A stretch of DNA of 64,000 nucleotides. Source: Mycolicibacter acidiphilus (GTDB taxonomy: Bacteria > Actinomycetota > Actinomycetes > Mycobacteriales > Mycobacteriaceae). The notes under the pieces were generated by a model, which saw only the letters and a program-made list of their open reading frames with translations, did not search any database and was not told the DNA's origin. The stretch lies in contig NZ_JAHCLR010000028.1 in the NCBI RefSeq assembly GCF_018455725.1, positions 19,526-83,525 on the forward strand, in the 5' to 3' direction. Below are positions 1 to 10,312 of the stretch, one piece after another (positions within the stretch are counted from its first letter, which is position 1; each line of letters begins with the position of its first letter). Both the position numbers and the translations under genes were made by a program.

Positions 1-216
1 GGCGCCGTTGAACCCGATCAGGTGTGCGGTCACCCCGAGGTCGCGGGCGAACAGTGCCAGGGATTCGATCGGCCGTGAGCTGGCGAACGCCAGCTGCAGA
101 CCCCGGTCCTGCAGATCGCGCAGCGCGCCGACGGTGCCCGGCGAGACCGGGTTGTCCGGGTCGAGCAGGGTGCCGTCGATGTCGAACACGACAAGACGCG
201 CGCGCACAGCAGACAT
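1..216 (-). CDS. HAD-superfamily hydrolase, N-terminal part (gene runs off the left edge)
   Basis: The first 72 residues are visible. They hold HAD motif I (VFDIDGTL, residues 9-16), with the nucleophile and acid/base aspartates two residues apart, and a motif-II-like serine in FASSRP. The spacing fits Cof/SPP-type sugar-phosphate or nucleotide phosphatases, but the cap and motifs III-IV lie outside the window, so the substrate cannot be given. It lies directly downstream of a kinase-like phosphotransferase on the same strand, 20 bp away. The two are probably co-transcribed and may act on the same phosphorylated metabolite (inference). Confidence 0.75.
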   Translation of the reverse strand, partial: MSAVRARLVVFDIDGTLLDPDNPVSPGTVGALRDLQDRGLQLAFASSRPIESLALFARDLGVTAHLIGFNGA

Positions 217-236
217 GGTCTGTTCCCGGCGCCCGA

Positions 237-1751
237 TCAGCTCAGGAAGCGCCACTCGACGGCGGCCCGGTCGGTGATCCGGGTCAGCGCGTCGTGGTGC
301 AGGTTCGTCGAGAAGTCCGGCTCGATCGAGAAGTCGTCCAGAACCTGCGCGAGAAGCAGTGCGCCGGTGGCGTAGATGGCTGCGGCGACGTTCGGGGCCG
401 CTTCGGCGTGAATGTGGAACGGCATGTCCGAGCAGAAGTGCATCGCCTCGTTGAACCGGATCCGGGATTCGACTTGTTCGAAGTCCGTGTCCAGGATGTC
501 GGCGATGCTGCCGCGCATGATCCGCCCCAACTGGTTGTAGACGCTCTCCAGATGTGGTGACCGCAGCGCGAAGTCCAGGATCGCGGTGTCGCCGCTGACC
601 ATGTGGCTGACCTCGTGGCGCCCCTCGTGCAGCAGGTCGTAGTGCCCGTTGTAGCTGTGCGACAGCTTGCCGAGGTCGTAGTAGATGTCGCAGACCGGAT
701 ATCCGCGCGGATCGACCAGCCAGAACTTGTCCGACTCCTGGTCGTAGAGGATGTTCTCCAGGTGCAGGTCGCCGTGGATGTGCGGGGAGACGCCCTCGGG
801 CGTGAGCCGGGTGACCGCGTGGGCGTCCCGCTCCAACTGCAGCAGCATCGCCGGCACGTTCGGCATGACGCGCCCGTTGACCTGCAGCCGCTGGCTGCGG
901 ATCAGTGGTGCGAAGTCCGGGTCGAGGTCAATGGTGACCGCAAGCCGGTTCCACACCCGGGTGAAGTGGTAGTCCTGCAGGTAGTTCGCCGGTGTCGGCG
1001 TCGAATGCGCCCGGTAGGCGTGGCGGTATTCGTAATCCAGCACCTGCTCGAGCACGGATGCGGCATGTCGCGGGGTGATCTGCAGGTTGAGCAGCAGGTC
1101 GCGCAGGTTGGGGTGCCCGACGTAGTCCAGCCCCAGCCGAGTGGACTCACCATCGACCTGCGAGAACAGCACCTGCGGGTAGCTGTCGCGCAGCGCCCTG
1201 GGCAGGCTGGTGTAGAACCGCGCCTCGTCGCGCAGTTTCACCGAGCCGCGGCCGGTGGCCTGCTTGTGGAAGTACGGCCGGACCCCGGACTTGGCGAACG
1301 AGCCGCCGACCCGGATCGCGTCGTTGGCGGTGACGTTCTCGAAGTCGTACCGGTGCAGCTTGCGGATCTCGGCGAGTTTGCGCAGATCGTCTTCGAAGTC
1401 GCGGTGGTTGCGGTGGTTGAGCTCCGCCAGGTCCGCCCGCGCCACCCGCGCGGCGATGATCCGCCCGTCGTCGTCGGGGTTCCGCACGATGAAATGTGCC
1501 GGGACGCGCACCGAGCGCAGCGTCAGCAGGCGGATCACCGGCGGCGTCAGTTGCTCCGCGGCACAGATGACGACCACGTCGTCGGGTGCGGTGGCACCGT
1601 CGATCACGTCATCGATCTCGTCGTCGGGGGCCAGCTCGACCAGCGTGCTGATGCCGTACCGCTGCAGCTGGGCCCGGGTGATCGCGGTTAAATCGTCCGG
1701 ATCGTCGGCAGCGGTCCCGCGCTCGTGTTCATCAACGATGACTCCAAACAT
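237..1751 (-). CDS. Aminoglycoside-phosphotransferase/choline-kinase-like protein
   Basis: 504 residues. The C-terminal half holds a kinase-like catalytic loop, HGDLHLENIL (about residue 330), followed by LVDPRGYPVCDIYYDLGKL. In that second motif the usual metal-binding Asp of DxG sits in a VDPRG context, as in APH-type small-molecule kinases found in polysaccharide loci. The N-terminal ~110 residues are acidic and do not resemble the kinase lobe; they end in a segment (VICAAEQLTPPVIRLLTLRS) that looks Rossmann-like. The HAD phosphatase downstream on the same strand supports a sugar or alcohol phosphate role, but the substrate is unknown. The ATG at 1751 is the first in-frame start. Family call is firm, function is not. 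Confidence 0.7.
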   Translation of the reverse strand: MFGVIVDEHERGTAADDPDDLTAITRAQLQRYGISTLVELAPDDEIDDVIDGATAPDDVVVICAAEQLTPPVIRLLTLRSVRVPAHFIVRNPDDDGRIIAARVARADLAELNHRNHRDFEDDLRKLAEIRKLHRYDFENVTANDAIRVGGSFAKSGVRPYFHKQATGRGSVKLRDEARFYTSLPRALRDSYPQVLFSQVDGESTRLGLDYVGHPNLRDLLLNLQITPRHAASVLEQVLDYEYRHAYRAHSTPTPANYLQDYHFTRVWNRLAVTIDLDPDFAPLIRSQRLQVNGRVMPNVPAMLLQLERDAHAVTRLTPEGVSPHIHGDLHLENILYDQESDKFWLVDPRGYPVCDIYYDLGKLSHSYNGHYDLLHEGRHEVSHMVSGDTAILDFALRSPHLESVYNQLGRIMRGSIADILDTDFEQVESRIRFNEAMHFCSDMPFHIHAEAAPNVAAAIYATGALLLAQVLDDFSIEPDFSTNLHHDALTRITDRAAVEWRFLS

Positions 1752-1988
1752 GCGCGGGCAGCTACTTAGCCCCGGCGGTGGCCGGATCGATCACGGTTGT
1801 ACCGTCCTGTTCCCGCAATCCGGTGAAATGGCGGCGTCGATGACTCGTAGAACTCGGGCTGACGACGGGTGACCGGCTTACGTTAAGGTTTGCTCCCCGG
1901 CGTGCCAGGCTACCAGCGGGTAATGCAGAACTCCTAATGCGTGGCTCAGTGAGTTGCCTCCCATCCGCGCAACCGCGCCTCATTCTCA

Positions 1989-2006
1989 TATACCGTGGGG
2001 GGTATA
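1989..2006 (+). promoter_or_regulatory. CsoR/CstR-type operator palindrome before the DUF2892 gene
   Basis: TATACC-N6-GGTATA with a G-rich centre (GTGGGG), a perfect 6+6 inverted repeat. This is the ATACC/GGTAT architecture of CsoR-family sites (copper CsoR/RicR, persulfide CstR). It ends 22 bp before the GTG start of the DUF2892 gene, so a bound repressor would block transcription. The regulator is not in the window. Confidence 0.6.
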
Positions 2007-2028
2007 CCAACCGGATGGGAGAATCATC

Positions 2029-2310
2029 GTGTACGACCAGCAAACGACTCCGTCGACGCAGCACACCTTCGACATGCCGAAGCCCCACGGGTGGCCGATC
2101 GAGCGGATCACCGGCCTGGTGGCAGGGGTGGTGGTGCTGCTGACCCTCGGCCTCGGACGGCTGCACACCGGCCGCTGGCGGGTGATGACCGGCTGGGTCG
2201 GGGTCAACCTGGTACTCAACGCGATGGTCGGATGGTGTCCGCTGAGCGTGGTGCTGCGCCGCGCCGGCATCCCGCTGGCCGCCGAGCAGGGCGGCAGCTG
2301 CCGAGCCTGA
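2029..2310 (+). CDS. DUF2892 (YgaP-like) small inner-membrane protein
   Basis: 93 residues from GTG 2029, chosen because GGGAGA sits about 7 nt upstream and because the longer frame would run through the operator. Two hydrophobic segments (about 23-40 and 46-64) are linked by a short RLHTGRWR loop, then WCPLS with a single Cys, the usual DUF2892 hairpin. In other bacteria DUF2892 is fused to or beside rhodanese domains and belongs to persulfide-responsive (CstR) regulons. The palindrome at 1989-2006 fits a sulfur- or copper-stress role (inference). No rhodanese is adjacent here. Confidence 0.7.
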   Translation: MYDQQTTPSTQHTFDMPKPHGWPIERITGLVAGVVVLLTLGLGRLHTGRWRVMTGWVGVNLVLNAMVGWCPLSVVLRRAGIPLAAEQGGSCRA

Positions 2311-2314
2311 TCCG

Positions 2315-3019
2315 TCAGCCCGGGGTCGGGACGAAACCCGCGCCGGCGCCACCGCGGGCGTTGAGATCGGCTATCACCGCGTTGATCGAGGTGATCTCCG
2401 GGCGGTCCCGCAGCGGGATCTTGCGAACCCAGACCTTGCCGGTGAACCTGCGCTCCGGGCAGCGTCCCGGGTCGGGGAAGTTGCCGCGGATCATGCCGAC
2501 CAGCAGGCCGTCGACCGTCACCGGGGCGCCGGCGTCGTCGGGATCCCCGCAGACGTGCAGCAGCGTGGTGTCCGGGTCGGCACCCGGGGCGATCGACACC
2601 GACTTGCAGATCACCCCGGACTCCCGGCTGTTCTTGCAGGCCTGCTGACCGGGTGCCGCGTCGGGCCCGATGCCGTTGATCGGATACCCGGCGAAGTCCG
2701 CGGTCGGGGTCACCTTGGTGCGGTCGAAGGTGACCACCGCGTAGTCCAGGTCCTCGCTGGTGGCGGTGACCGTACCCAGTTCGCCCGGCGCCCAGCCGGC
2801 GGCCACCGGCGTGCCGGGAGCGCCGCAGGACGCCGAGGTCAGCCCGACGATCGCGCCGCCGCCGTCGGTGCCGATCGTGGTCAACGTGCACGGCTCGGCG
2901 CCCACGGTGATCGCGGCGCCGCCGCCCAGGATCACCGCACCGTCGGCACCGGCTGCCGGAGTGCCCATGACCGACAGCGCGACGGCCCACCCGGCGACGA
3001 CCCGATACCCGATCCGCAT
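2315..3019 (-). CDS. Secreted chymotrypsin-fold protein with a degenerate catalytic triad
   Basis: 234 residues with an N-terminal Sec signal peptide (hydrophobic about 6-21, likely cleavage after PAAGA). The body follows the S1 peptidase plan. LTSASC (60-65) replaces LTAGHC, so the catalytic His is Ser64. The DLDYAVVTF segment keeps the Asp (D92). The GDSGGPV equivalent reads DDAGAPV, so the nucleophile is Ala163. Five other cysteines remain. It should therefore be a non-catalytic, exported binding protein. M. tuberculosis has exported trypsin-like proteins of about this size, but I cannot assign an orthologue. The 3' end lies 4 bp from the convergent DUF2892 gene. Confidence 0.7.
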   Translation of the reverse strand: MRIGYRVVAGWAVALSVMGTPAAGADGAVILGGGAAITVGAEPCTLTTIGTDGGGAIVGLTSASCGAPGTPVAAGWAPGELGTVTATSEDLDYAVVTFDRTKVTPTADFAGYPINGIGPDAAPGQQACKNSRESGVICKSVSIAPGADPDTTLLHVCGDPDDAGAPVTVDGLLVGMIRGNFPDPGRCPERRFTGKVWVRKIPLRDRPEITSINAVIADLNARGGAGAGFVPTPG

Positions 3020-3048
3020 AGCGGCGACGGTACCGACCGCAGAATGCA

Positions 3049-3085
3049 GTCAGGGCTGCGACCCGGTGACGGTCACAGCCCTGAC
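3049..3085 (-). terminator. Hairpin after fumC
   Basis: Perfect 10-bp inverted repeat (GTCAGGGCTG at 3049-3058, CAGCCCTGAC at 3076-3085) 17 bp beyond the fumC stop and upstream of the next minus-strand gene. There is no T-tract, as is common in mycobacteria. It probably ends fumC transcription. Confidence 0.55.
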
Positions 3086-3102
3086 GGCGATCTCAGCCGG
3101 GG

Positions 3103-4494
<1,392 letters not shown>

Positions 4495-4517
4495 GCAATG
4501 TCCTCGCTAGATCGGTG

Positions 4518-5549
4518 TCAGGGCAGGGGGTAGGCGGCGTGTGCGTCGCCAGTGAAGTCGACCGCCGAGTACTCGTTGAGCTTCGACAGCCGGTGGTACG
4601 CCTCGATCATCCGGACCGTGCCGGACTTCGAGCGCATCACGATCGACTGGGTGGTGCAGCCGCCGGGGTAGTAGCGCACCCCCTTGAGCAGGTCACCGTC
4701 GGTGACGCCGGTGGCGCAGAAGAAGACGTTCTCGCCGGAGACCAGGTGCTCGGTGGTGAGCACCTCGTCCAGGTCGTAGCCGGCGTCGATCGCCTTCTGC
4801 CGCTCGGCGTCGTCGGTGGGCGCCAACTGGGCCTGGATCGCGCCGCCCATGCAGCGGATCGCCGCGGCGGCGATGATGCCCTCCGGGGTGCCGCCGATAC
4901 CGGCCAGCATGTCGGTGCCCGAGTCGGGCCGGCAGGCCGAGATGGCGCCGGCGACGTCGCCGTCGGTGATCAGCCGGATGCGCGCTCCGGTGGCGCGTGC
5001 GTCGTGGATCAGTTGGGCGTGCCGGGGCCGGTCCAGGATGCAGACGGTCATGTCGCGGGGCGAGAGGCCTTTGACCTTCGCGACGGCTTTGATGTTCTCG
5101 GCGATCGGCTTGGTGATGTCCAGCACGTCGGCGGCGTCCGGCCCGACGGCGATCTTGTTCATGTAGAACACCGCCGACGGGTCGAACATCGCGCCGCGCT
5201 CGGCCACCGCCAGCACCGAGATGGCGTTGGGCATGCCCTTGCTCATCAGCGTGGTGCCGTCGACCGGGTCGACGGCGAAGTCGCAGTCCGGGCCGTCGCC
5301 GTTGCCGACCTCTTCGCCGTTGTAGAGCATCGGCGCGTGGTCCTTCTCGCCCTCGCCGATCACCACCACACCGCGCATCGAGACCGAGTTGACCAGTTCG
5401 CGCATGGCGTCCACGGCGGCGCCGTCGCCGCCCTCCTTGTCGCCGCGGCCCACCCAGCGGCCCGAGGCCATGGCCCCGGCCTCGGTGACACGCACCAGTT
5501 CGAGGGCTAGGTTGCGGTCTGGGGCTTCACGTCGAGAGGGTCCTGTCAC
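4518..5549 (-). CDS. glpX: Class II fructose-1,6-bisphosphatase
   Basis: 343 residues; hydrolyses fructose-1,6-bisphosphate to fructose-6-phosphate in gluconeogenesis. The metal-site motifs are [14 protein letters not shown] and [12 protein letters not shown], followed by [15 protein letters not shown] typical of GlpX. The frame is open well upstream, but the GTG at 5549 is preferred: GGGAG lies 12 nt before it, homology starts there ([16 protein letters not shown]), and a longer product would overlap the divergent DUF4245 promoter. It sits just upstream of fumC. Confidence 0.95.
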   Translation of the reverse strand: MTGPSRREAPDRNLALELVRVTEAGAMASGRWVGRGDKEGGDGAAVDAMRELVNSVSMRGVVVIGEGEKDHAPMLYNGEEVGNGDGPDCDFAVDPVDGTTLMSKGMPNAISVLAVAERGAMFDPSAVFYMNKIAVGPDAADVLDITKPIAENIKAVAKVKGLSPRDMTVCILDRPRHAQLIHDARATGARIRLITDGDVAGAISACRPDSGTDMLAGIGGTPEGIIAAAAIRCMGGAIQAQLAPTDDAERQKAIDAGYDLDEVLTTEHLVSGENVFFCATGVTDGDLLKGVRYYPGGCTTQSIVMRSKSGTVRMIEAYHRLSKLNEYSAVDFTGDAHAAYPLP

Positions 5550-5592
5550 GGTTGCCGATTCTCCCAGAGACGGGTTGGCGACCCTTAGCTGG

Positions 5593-5598
5593 GATACT
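5593..5598 (+). promoter_or_regulatory. -10 element of a leaderless DUF4245 transcript
   Basis: GATACT ends 7 nt before GTG 5606, the spacing at which transcription starts on the start codon itself. Divergent from glpX. Confidence 0.5.
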
Positions 5599-5605
5599 GG
5601 CACCC

Positions 5606-6250
5606 GTGACCGCGGAGCCCTCACCCCCAGCCGGCCCAGTGCCCAAACCGGCGAAGCCGCGCCTGCTGCAGGACGGCCGGGACATGTTCTGGTCGATCGC
5701 CCCGCTGGTTCTGGCCTGCATCGCGCTGGCGGGACTGGCCGGGACCTGCTCGTTTCGCCCCGGCGGCGCCAGAACCGGCCCGCCGCCGTCCTACGACGTG
5801 TCCGCCGCGTTGAACGCCGACGCACAGCAATTCGGCTTCCCGGTGCGGCTGCCGAAGCTTCCCGACGGCTGGCAGCCCAACTCCGGGGCCCGCGGCAGCA
5901 TCACCGACGGGCGCACCAACCCCGACGGCGGCCCCCGACTGCGGGCGCTCACCTCGACCGTCGGCTACCTCAGCCCGACCGGGATGTACGTCAGCCTGAC
6001 CCAGAGCGACGCCGACGAGACCCCGCTGGTCGCGTCCGTCCACCCGGGCATGCACCCCACCGGCACCGAGGACGTCGACGGCACCGGCTGGGTGGTGTAC
6101 GCCGGCGACGGCGAACCGGTGTGGACCACCCGGCTGACCGGCAAATCCGGGGCCGCCCAGCTCGCGGTCACCGGCGCGGGCACCGTCGCGCAGTTCCGCA
6201 CGATGGCCGCGGCCGTCCAGTCGCAGCCCCCGCTGCCGGCGCGCCGATAG
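5606..6250 (+). CDS. DUF4245 family membrane-anchored protein
   Basis: 214 residues from GTG 5606. A Pro-rich cytoplasmic N-terminus of about 27 residues precedes one transmembrane helix (about 28-46), then an extracytoplasmic domain with the DUF4245 pattern: [17 protein letters not shown], a [15 protein letters not shown] segment and GTGWVVYAG. Type II topology is expected. Function is unknown, but the gene is conserved beside glpX in mycobacteria (Rv1100 position). The start was chosen from the leaderless -10 and the positively charged pre-helix segment. It ends 4 bp from the convergent transporter gene. Confidence 0.8.
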   Translation: MTAEPSPPAGPVPKPAKPRLLQDGRDMFWSIAPLVLACIALAGLAGTCSFRPGGARTGPPPSYDVSAALNADAQQFGFPVRLPKLPDGWQPNSGARGSITDGRTNPDGGPRLRALTSTVGYLSPTGMYVSLTQSDADETPLVASVHPGMHPTGTEDVDGTGWVVYAGDGEPVWTTRLTGKSGAAQLAVTGAGTVAQFRTMAAAVQSQPPLPARR

Positions 6251-6254
6251 GGCG

Positions 6255-7382
6255 TCAGCGAGGCGCTGCCCGCCGCAGCCGGAACCGCCTGGGCTGCTGC
6301 GGCTCGTCGTCGTGGACCTGCAGTTCCACGCCCTTGTAGACAGCCAGGTACACGTCGATGGTGGTGACGATGATGATCATCAGCACCGGGCCGATCACGA
6401 TGCCCCAGAAGCCGAACATGCCGATGCCGGCGAACACGGCGAGCAGCATCAACGCTGAATTCAGCCGGGCGTCGCGCGGGACCAACACCGGTCGCAGGAA
6501 GTTGTCGATGTTGGTGACGACGAGCAGGTGGAACACGAAAACGAACACCCCGCCGACGACGTTGCCGGTCAGCGCCATGCCGACGCCGAACGGCATGGTC
6601 ACGATGCCGCCGCCGAGCGGGATGATCGACAGTGCGGTCAGCAGGATGGCGAAGACGAAGAACGCCTGGTGGAAGCCGCCGATGTAGATCGAGGCGGCGC
6701 CGGCCACCCCCTGACAGAACGCGATGACGAACTGCCCGCCGACGGTGCCCCGCACCATTGAGCCCATCTTGGCCAGGTACAGGTCGGTGACCTCCTCGCC
6801 GAGCGGGTTGAGCTGGCGGATCAGGGTCTGCACCTCGTCGCGGTGGGTCAACAGCGCGAGGAACACGTAGAGGAAGATGATCGCCGAGGTCACCGCCCCG
6901 ACCACACCGCCGGCCGCCCCCTGCAGGACGTGCAGCAGCAGTTCACCGCCCTTCTGGGCGACCTCCACCATCGCGTGCCGCAGGGTGTCCATCGTCAGCT
7001 CGACGTGCCCGAACGGCACCCGGGCCAGCAGGTCGTTGACGAACCGCAGCGCCTTGTCGCCGAGGGCGTTCATGTCGGTGTGCTGCGCCCAGTCGGCGAC
7101 GTCGCCGGCGGTGCGGGTGATCTGCGCGACCGCCAGGAACACGCACACCCCGACCGGGATGACGACGACGATGATCGCCGCCAGCAGCGTGATGGTCGCG
7201 GACAGGCCGGCGGGCAGCCGTCGGCGCAGCAGCCGGAACAGCGGGGTGAACAGGTAGGCGAACACCGCAGCCACCACGATCAGCACGAAGTAGCCCCACA
7301 GGAAGTACGCGCCGAACAGCACGCTGATGACGGTGAAGACGGCCAGGGCGCGGCGCTGCGTGAGCGTGAATTCGCTGTTCAT
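6255..7382 (-). CDS. AI-2E family (PerM-like) transporter
   Basis: 375 residues from ATG 7382 (MNSEFTLTQRR). About seven or eight hydrophobic segments are visible: two near the N-terminus, one at ~65-85, then a soluble stretch with a DLLARVPF amphipathic region, and a C-terminal group with LSIIPLGGGIVTMPFG, the conserved P-x-G loop of the AI-2E/PerM family. The Arg-rich tail should be cytoplasmic. The family includes the TqsA autoinducer exporter and Na+/H+ antiporter-like proteins, so the substrate is unknown. It corresponds in position to Rv1101c. Longer in-frame starts lack family similarity. Confidence 0.85.
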   Translation of the reverse strand: MNSEFTLTQRRALAVFTVISVLFGAYFLWGYFVLIVVAAVFAYLFTPLFRLLRRRLPAGLSATITLLAAIIVVVIPVGVCVFLAVAQITRTAGDVADWAQHTDMNALGDKALRFVNDLLARVPFGHVELTMDTLRHAMVEVAQKGGELLLHVLQGAAGGVVGAVTSAIIFLYVFLALLTHRDEVQTLIRQLNPLGEEVTDLYLAKMGSMVRGTVGGQFVIAFCQGVAGAASIYIGGFHQAFFVFAILLTALSIIPLGGGIVTMPFGVGMALTGNVVGGVFVFVFHLLVVTNIDNFLRPVLVPRDARLNSALMLLAVFAGIGMFGFWGIVIGPVLMIIIVTTIDVYLAVYKGVELQVHDDEPQQPRRFRLRRAAPR

Positions 7383-7437
7383 GTGGGTACTAGCTAAGCA
7401 CGGTTTTGCGGCGCACCCTGTAGATGAGGTGATTGCA

Positions 7438-7716
7438 ATGTATGACCGTATTTTGAACACGAACTGGCGTGTCGACGTCGAATTCGACGAAGACACCACC
7501 CACACTCACGCGACGCTGCGACTGCACCTCGACGACGGGCAGACCATGACCACTCGGGGGGATGCCTACCGGCATCCCACCGATGCCAGTCAGCCGACCG
7601 TCGGCGAGGAGATCGCAGCGGCCCGCGGGCTGATCGCACTGGGCACCGCGCTGCTGGAGACGGCGTCCGCGCAGATCGAGCAGACCACCCACCATCCGGT
7701 GCACCTGTACCGGTGA
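7438..7716 (+). CDS. DUF1876 (dsRBD-like) small protein
   Basis: 92 residues from ATG 7438, preceded by GAGGTG 6 nt upstream. WRVDVEFDEDTTHTHATLRL then a helix with VGEEIAAARGLIALGTALLETA matches the DUF1876 alpha/beta fold, whose solved mycobacterial member (Rv2632c) resembles a double-stranded-RNA-binding domain. It is acidic and cytosolic. Biochemical role is not established; members are often in stress regulons. It is divergent from the AI-2E gene and convergent with hsd. Confidence 0.8.
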   Translation: MYDRILNTNWRVDVEFDEDTTHTHATLRLHLDDGQTMTTRGDAYRHPTDASQPTVGEEIAAARGLIALGTALLETASAQIEQTTHHPVHLYR

Positions 7717-7722
7717 GGCGGG

Positions 7723-8799
7723 TTACGCCTTTCCGGCGGCAGCCTTGACCTCGTTGAACAGCTTCTCGTAGTAGGGCAGGCAGTCCTTGATGGCCTGCTC
7801 GGTGGTGAACGGCGGCACGTAGCCGAGATCGCGGTGCGCCTTGTCGATCGAGAAGTAGTTGTCCAGGTAAAGCCGTTCCACCGCACCGGGTTCCAGCATC
7901 GGCTTGTGGATGCCGAACCGGAAGTGCAGCCACTGCCAGACCACCATGACGTCGCGGATCAACCGGCCCGAGATGCGGAACCGCGGCCACGTCTCGCCGA
8001 GCGCGGTCATGATCGGCCGGGCGAACTCCAGCATGTTGATCGGCTCGCCGTCGTTGATGAAGTAGGCCTGCCCGGGGGCGGTGCCACCCGGCACCAGGTG
8101 CTCGGCGGCCAGGATGAAGCCGTGAATCAGGTTGTGCACGTAGGAGTTGTCGAGCTTGGCGCTCTCCTTGCCGATCAGCACCTTGACGTGACCGGCGACG
8201 ACGCTCTCGAACAGCTTGCGGAACATGGTCTGGTCACCGGGACCCCAGATGCCGCTCGGCCGAATCGAACAGGTCAGCATCCCGTCCACCCCGTTCTGCG
8301 CGAGCACGAACTGCTCGGCGACCACCTTGGTCTCGGTGTAGAGGTCGTTGAACTTCGTGGTGTAGGGCATGGTCTCGTCGCCGCCGGAGATCGACTTGCC
8401 GCCCATCACCACGCTGTTCGACGCGGTGTAGACGAACCGCTGCACGCCGGCCTTCGCCGCGGCGCGCACCAGGTTCTTGGTGCCGTCGACGTTGATCGAG
8501 AAGCTGCGCTTACGCAGTTCGTCGGTGACCGCCGCCCCGCCGGCCAGGTCGATGATCGCGGCGGTGTGGAACACGGTGTCGATGCCCTCGACCGCCTTGG
8601 CCACCACGTCGGCGTCGCAGATGTTGCCCTGCACCGTCTCCAGGTTGGGGTGCTCGGGCAGCGGTGACGCCGCCAGGTCGAACGAACGGACCTGGTAGCC
8701 GCGGTCCAGCAGGGTCTTGACGAAGTTGGTCCCGACGAATCCGGATCCGCCGGTGATCAGTACCCGCCCCAGCTCAGTTGTCAGCGATGCGTCAGCCAT
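7723..8799 (-). CDS. hsd: 3-beta-hydroxysteroid dehydrogenase/isomerase
   Basis: 358 residues; expected to oxidise the 3-beta-hydroxyl of cholesterol and isomerise the double bond to give cholest-4-en-3-one, the entry step of sterol catabolism. The NAD-binding motif GGSGFVGTNF is at 16-25 and the extended-SDR YxxxK is YTETK. RPSGIWGPGDQ is typical of the 3-beta-HSD family. It matches the position of Rv1106c. A -10 TATGCT lies 6 nt upstream of the ATG (leaderless) and a KstR-like box abuts it, so control by the sterol repressor is likely. Confidence 0.9.
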   Translation of the reverse strand: MADASLTTELGRVLITGGSGFVGTNFVKTLLDRGYQVRSFDLAASPLPEHPNLETVQGNICDADVVAKAVEGIDTVFHTAAIIDLAGGAAVTDELRKRSFSINVDGTKNLVRAAAKAGVQRFVYTASNSVVMGGKSISGGDETMPYTTKFNDLYTETKVVAEQFVLAQNGVDGMLTCSIRPSGIWGPGDQTMFRKLFESVVAGHVKVLIGKESAKLDNSYVHNLIHGFILAAEHLVPGGTAPGQAYFINDGEPINMLEFARPIMTALGETWPRFRISGRLIRDVMVVWQWLHFRFGIHKPMLEPGAVERLYLDNYFSIDKAHRDLGYVPPFTTEQAIKDCLPYYEKLFNEVKAAAGKA

Positions 8800-8805
8800 C
8801 GGGCG

Positions 8806-8826
8806 AGCATAACTGAACGTGTTCCA
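8806..8826 (-). promoter_or_regulatory. hsd promoter with KstR-like box
   Basis: On the minus strand, TATGCT (8811-8806) precedes ATG 8799 by 6 nt. Immediately upstream, 8813-8826 reads TGGAACACGTTCAG, matching the KstR consensus TnnAACnnGTTnnA at all defined positions except the last. A repressor bound here would sit between the -10 and -35 positions. Confidence 0.65.
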
Positions 8827-8841
8827 GTTTTGTGCGTCACG

Positions 8842-9078
8842 TCACGCCTGACCGTCGTCCTCGGCGGCCAGCGCATCGGTCACCCGACGGCGCGCACCGG
8901 CCAGATGCTCCTCGCAGCGCTTAGCCAGCTGCTCGCCGCGCTCCCACAGTTCCAGGGAGGCATCGAGGTCCAATCCGCCCTGTTCCAGCCGCTGCACGAC
9001 GTCGATCAGCTCGTCACGGCACTGCTCGTAGCCGAGTTCGCTGACGGCTTTCACCGGTTCGGGTTTCTCAACTGCCAT
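8842..9078 (-). CDS. xseB: Exodeoxyribonuclease VII small subunit
   Basis: 78 residues from ATG 9078. The sequence [19 protein letters not shown] and [22 protein letters not shown] is the helical hairpin typical of XseB, which packs on the elongated coiled coil of XseA. It overlaps the 3' end of xseA by 11 bp, so translation is coupled and the subunits are made together. A GTG at 9093 is an alternative start. Confidence 0.93.
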   Translation of the reverse strand: MAVEKPEPVKAVSELGYEQCRDELIDVVQRLEQGGLDLDASLELWERGEQLAKRCEEHLAGARRRVTDALAAEDDGQA

Positions 9079-10312
9079 CGGCTCGTCCTTCACTCGTCGC
9101 TGCCACCGCCCCGTCGGATACACGTATTCGCAATCGTGTCCCGGCGGGGGCGTCGTCCGTCGATCGCAGCACCCGGCTCGGGCCGGCCGCCGGGACGGTC
9201 TGCACCACCGCGTAACCGCGGGCCAGGGTGGCCGCCGGACCCAGGGTGGCCAGCCGGGCGGCCAGATGCCCGACCCGTTCGGTCTGCACGTCGATCAGCC
9301 GGGTCACGTCGCGGCGCACCGCCGCCAGCGCGCGGGTGATCTGCTCGCCGCGTTCGGTCAGCGCCCGCAGTGGGTCGGCCAGCACCGGACGGCTGCGCAA
9401 CTGAGCCAGCACCCGCTCCTCCCGCAGCACCCAGTTGCGCAGCGCCTGCGCGCCGCGACGGCGCAGATCGTCGACCAGCGCCTGCTCGGCAGCGGTGTCC
9501 GGGACGATCCTCTTCGCGGCGTCGGTGGGGGTGGCGGCCCGCAGGTCGGCGACCAGGTCGCAGAGCGGGTTGTCGGGCTCATGGCCGATGGCGCTGACCA
9601 CCGGGGTGCGGCACGCGGAGATCGCCCGGCACAGCGTCTCGTCGTAGAACGGCAGCAGATCCTCCACACTGCCGCCGCCGCGGGCCAGCACGATCACTTC
9701 CACGTGCGGGTCGTCGTCCAGTTCGCGCAGCGCCGCCACGATCTGCGGCACCGCCGTCGGCCCCTGCACGGCGGTGTTGCGCACCGCGAAGTGCACCGCC
9801 GGCCACCGGGTGGCCGCGACCGTCATGACGTCGTGTTCGGCGGCGCTGGCCCGGCCGGTGATCAGGCCGATGGTGCCCGGCAGGAACGGGATCGGCCGTT
9901 TGAGCCGCGGGTCGAAGAGCCCCTCGGCGTCCAGCAGTTTGCGCAGCCGTTCGATGCGGGCCAGCAGTTCGCCGATCCCGACGGTGCGGATCTCACTGAG
10001 CCGCAGGCTGAAGGTGCCGCGGCCGGTGTAGAAGTTCGGTTTGCCGCGGACCACCACCTGGGTGCCCTCGGTCAGCTTCACCGGTGCGCCGGTCACCAAC
10101 TCGGGGGTGCACGTCACGGTCAGCGACATGTCGACCGTCGGATCCCGCAGCACCATGAACACCGTGCGCATGCCGGGCCGCATGTTGATCTGGGTGAGCT
10201 GTCCCTCCACCCACACCGTGCCGAGCTTGTCGATCCAGTTCTGCACCCGGATCGAGACCGCGCGGACCGGGAACGGATTCTCCGCGGCGGTTCCCGGGTC
10301 GGGTGCGGTCAC
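9068..10312 (-). CDS. xseA: Exodeoxyribonuclease VII large subunit
   Basis: 414 residues from GTG 10312; processive single-strand exonuclease used in mismatch and repair processing. An N-terminal OB-fold (about 10-100) precedes the catalytic domain with [18 protein letters not shown], the [20 protein letters not shown] core and [25 protein letters not shown] helical C-terminal region binds XseB. The start overlaps the upstream stop by 4 nt (GTGA), so three genes (lipid-droplet protein, xseA, xseB) form one operon. A longer frame exists but lies inside the upstream gene. Confidence 0.95.
   Translation of the reverse strand: MTAPDPGTAAENPFPVRAVSIRVQNWIDKLGTVWVEGQLTQINMRPGMRTVFMVLRDPTVDMSLTVTCTPELVTGAPVKLTEGTQVVVRGKPNFYTGRGTFSLRLSEIRTVGIGELLARIERLRKLLDAEGLFDPRLKRPIPFLPGTIGLITGRASAAEHDVMTVAATRWPAVHFAVRNTAVQGPTAVPQIVAALRELDDDPHVEVIVLARGGGSVEDLLPFYDETLCRAISACRTPVVSAIGHEPDNPLCDLVADLRAATPTDAAKRIVPDTAAEQALVDDLRRRGAQALRNWVLREERVLAQLRSRPVLADPLRALTERGEQITRALAAVRRDVTRLIDVQTERVGHLAARLATLGPAATLARGYAVVQTVPAAGPSRVLRSTDDAPAGTRLRIRVSDGAVAATSEGRADGS

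Noticed and set aside
603-1691. Long plus-strand frame of 362 codons
   Set aside because: Antisense to the phosphotransferase gene, Val/Arg/Gln-rich composition typical of a mirror frame in GC-rich DNA, and no family resemblance.
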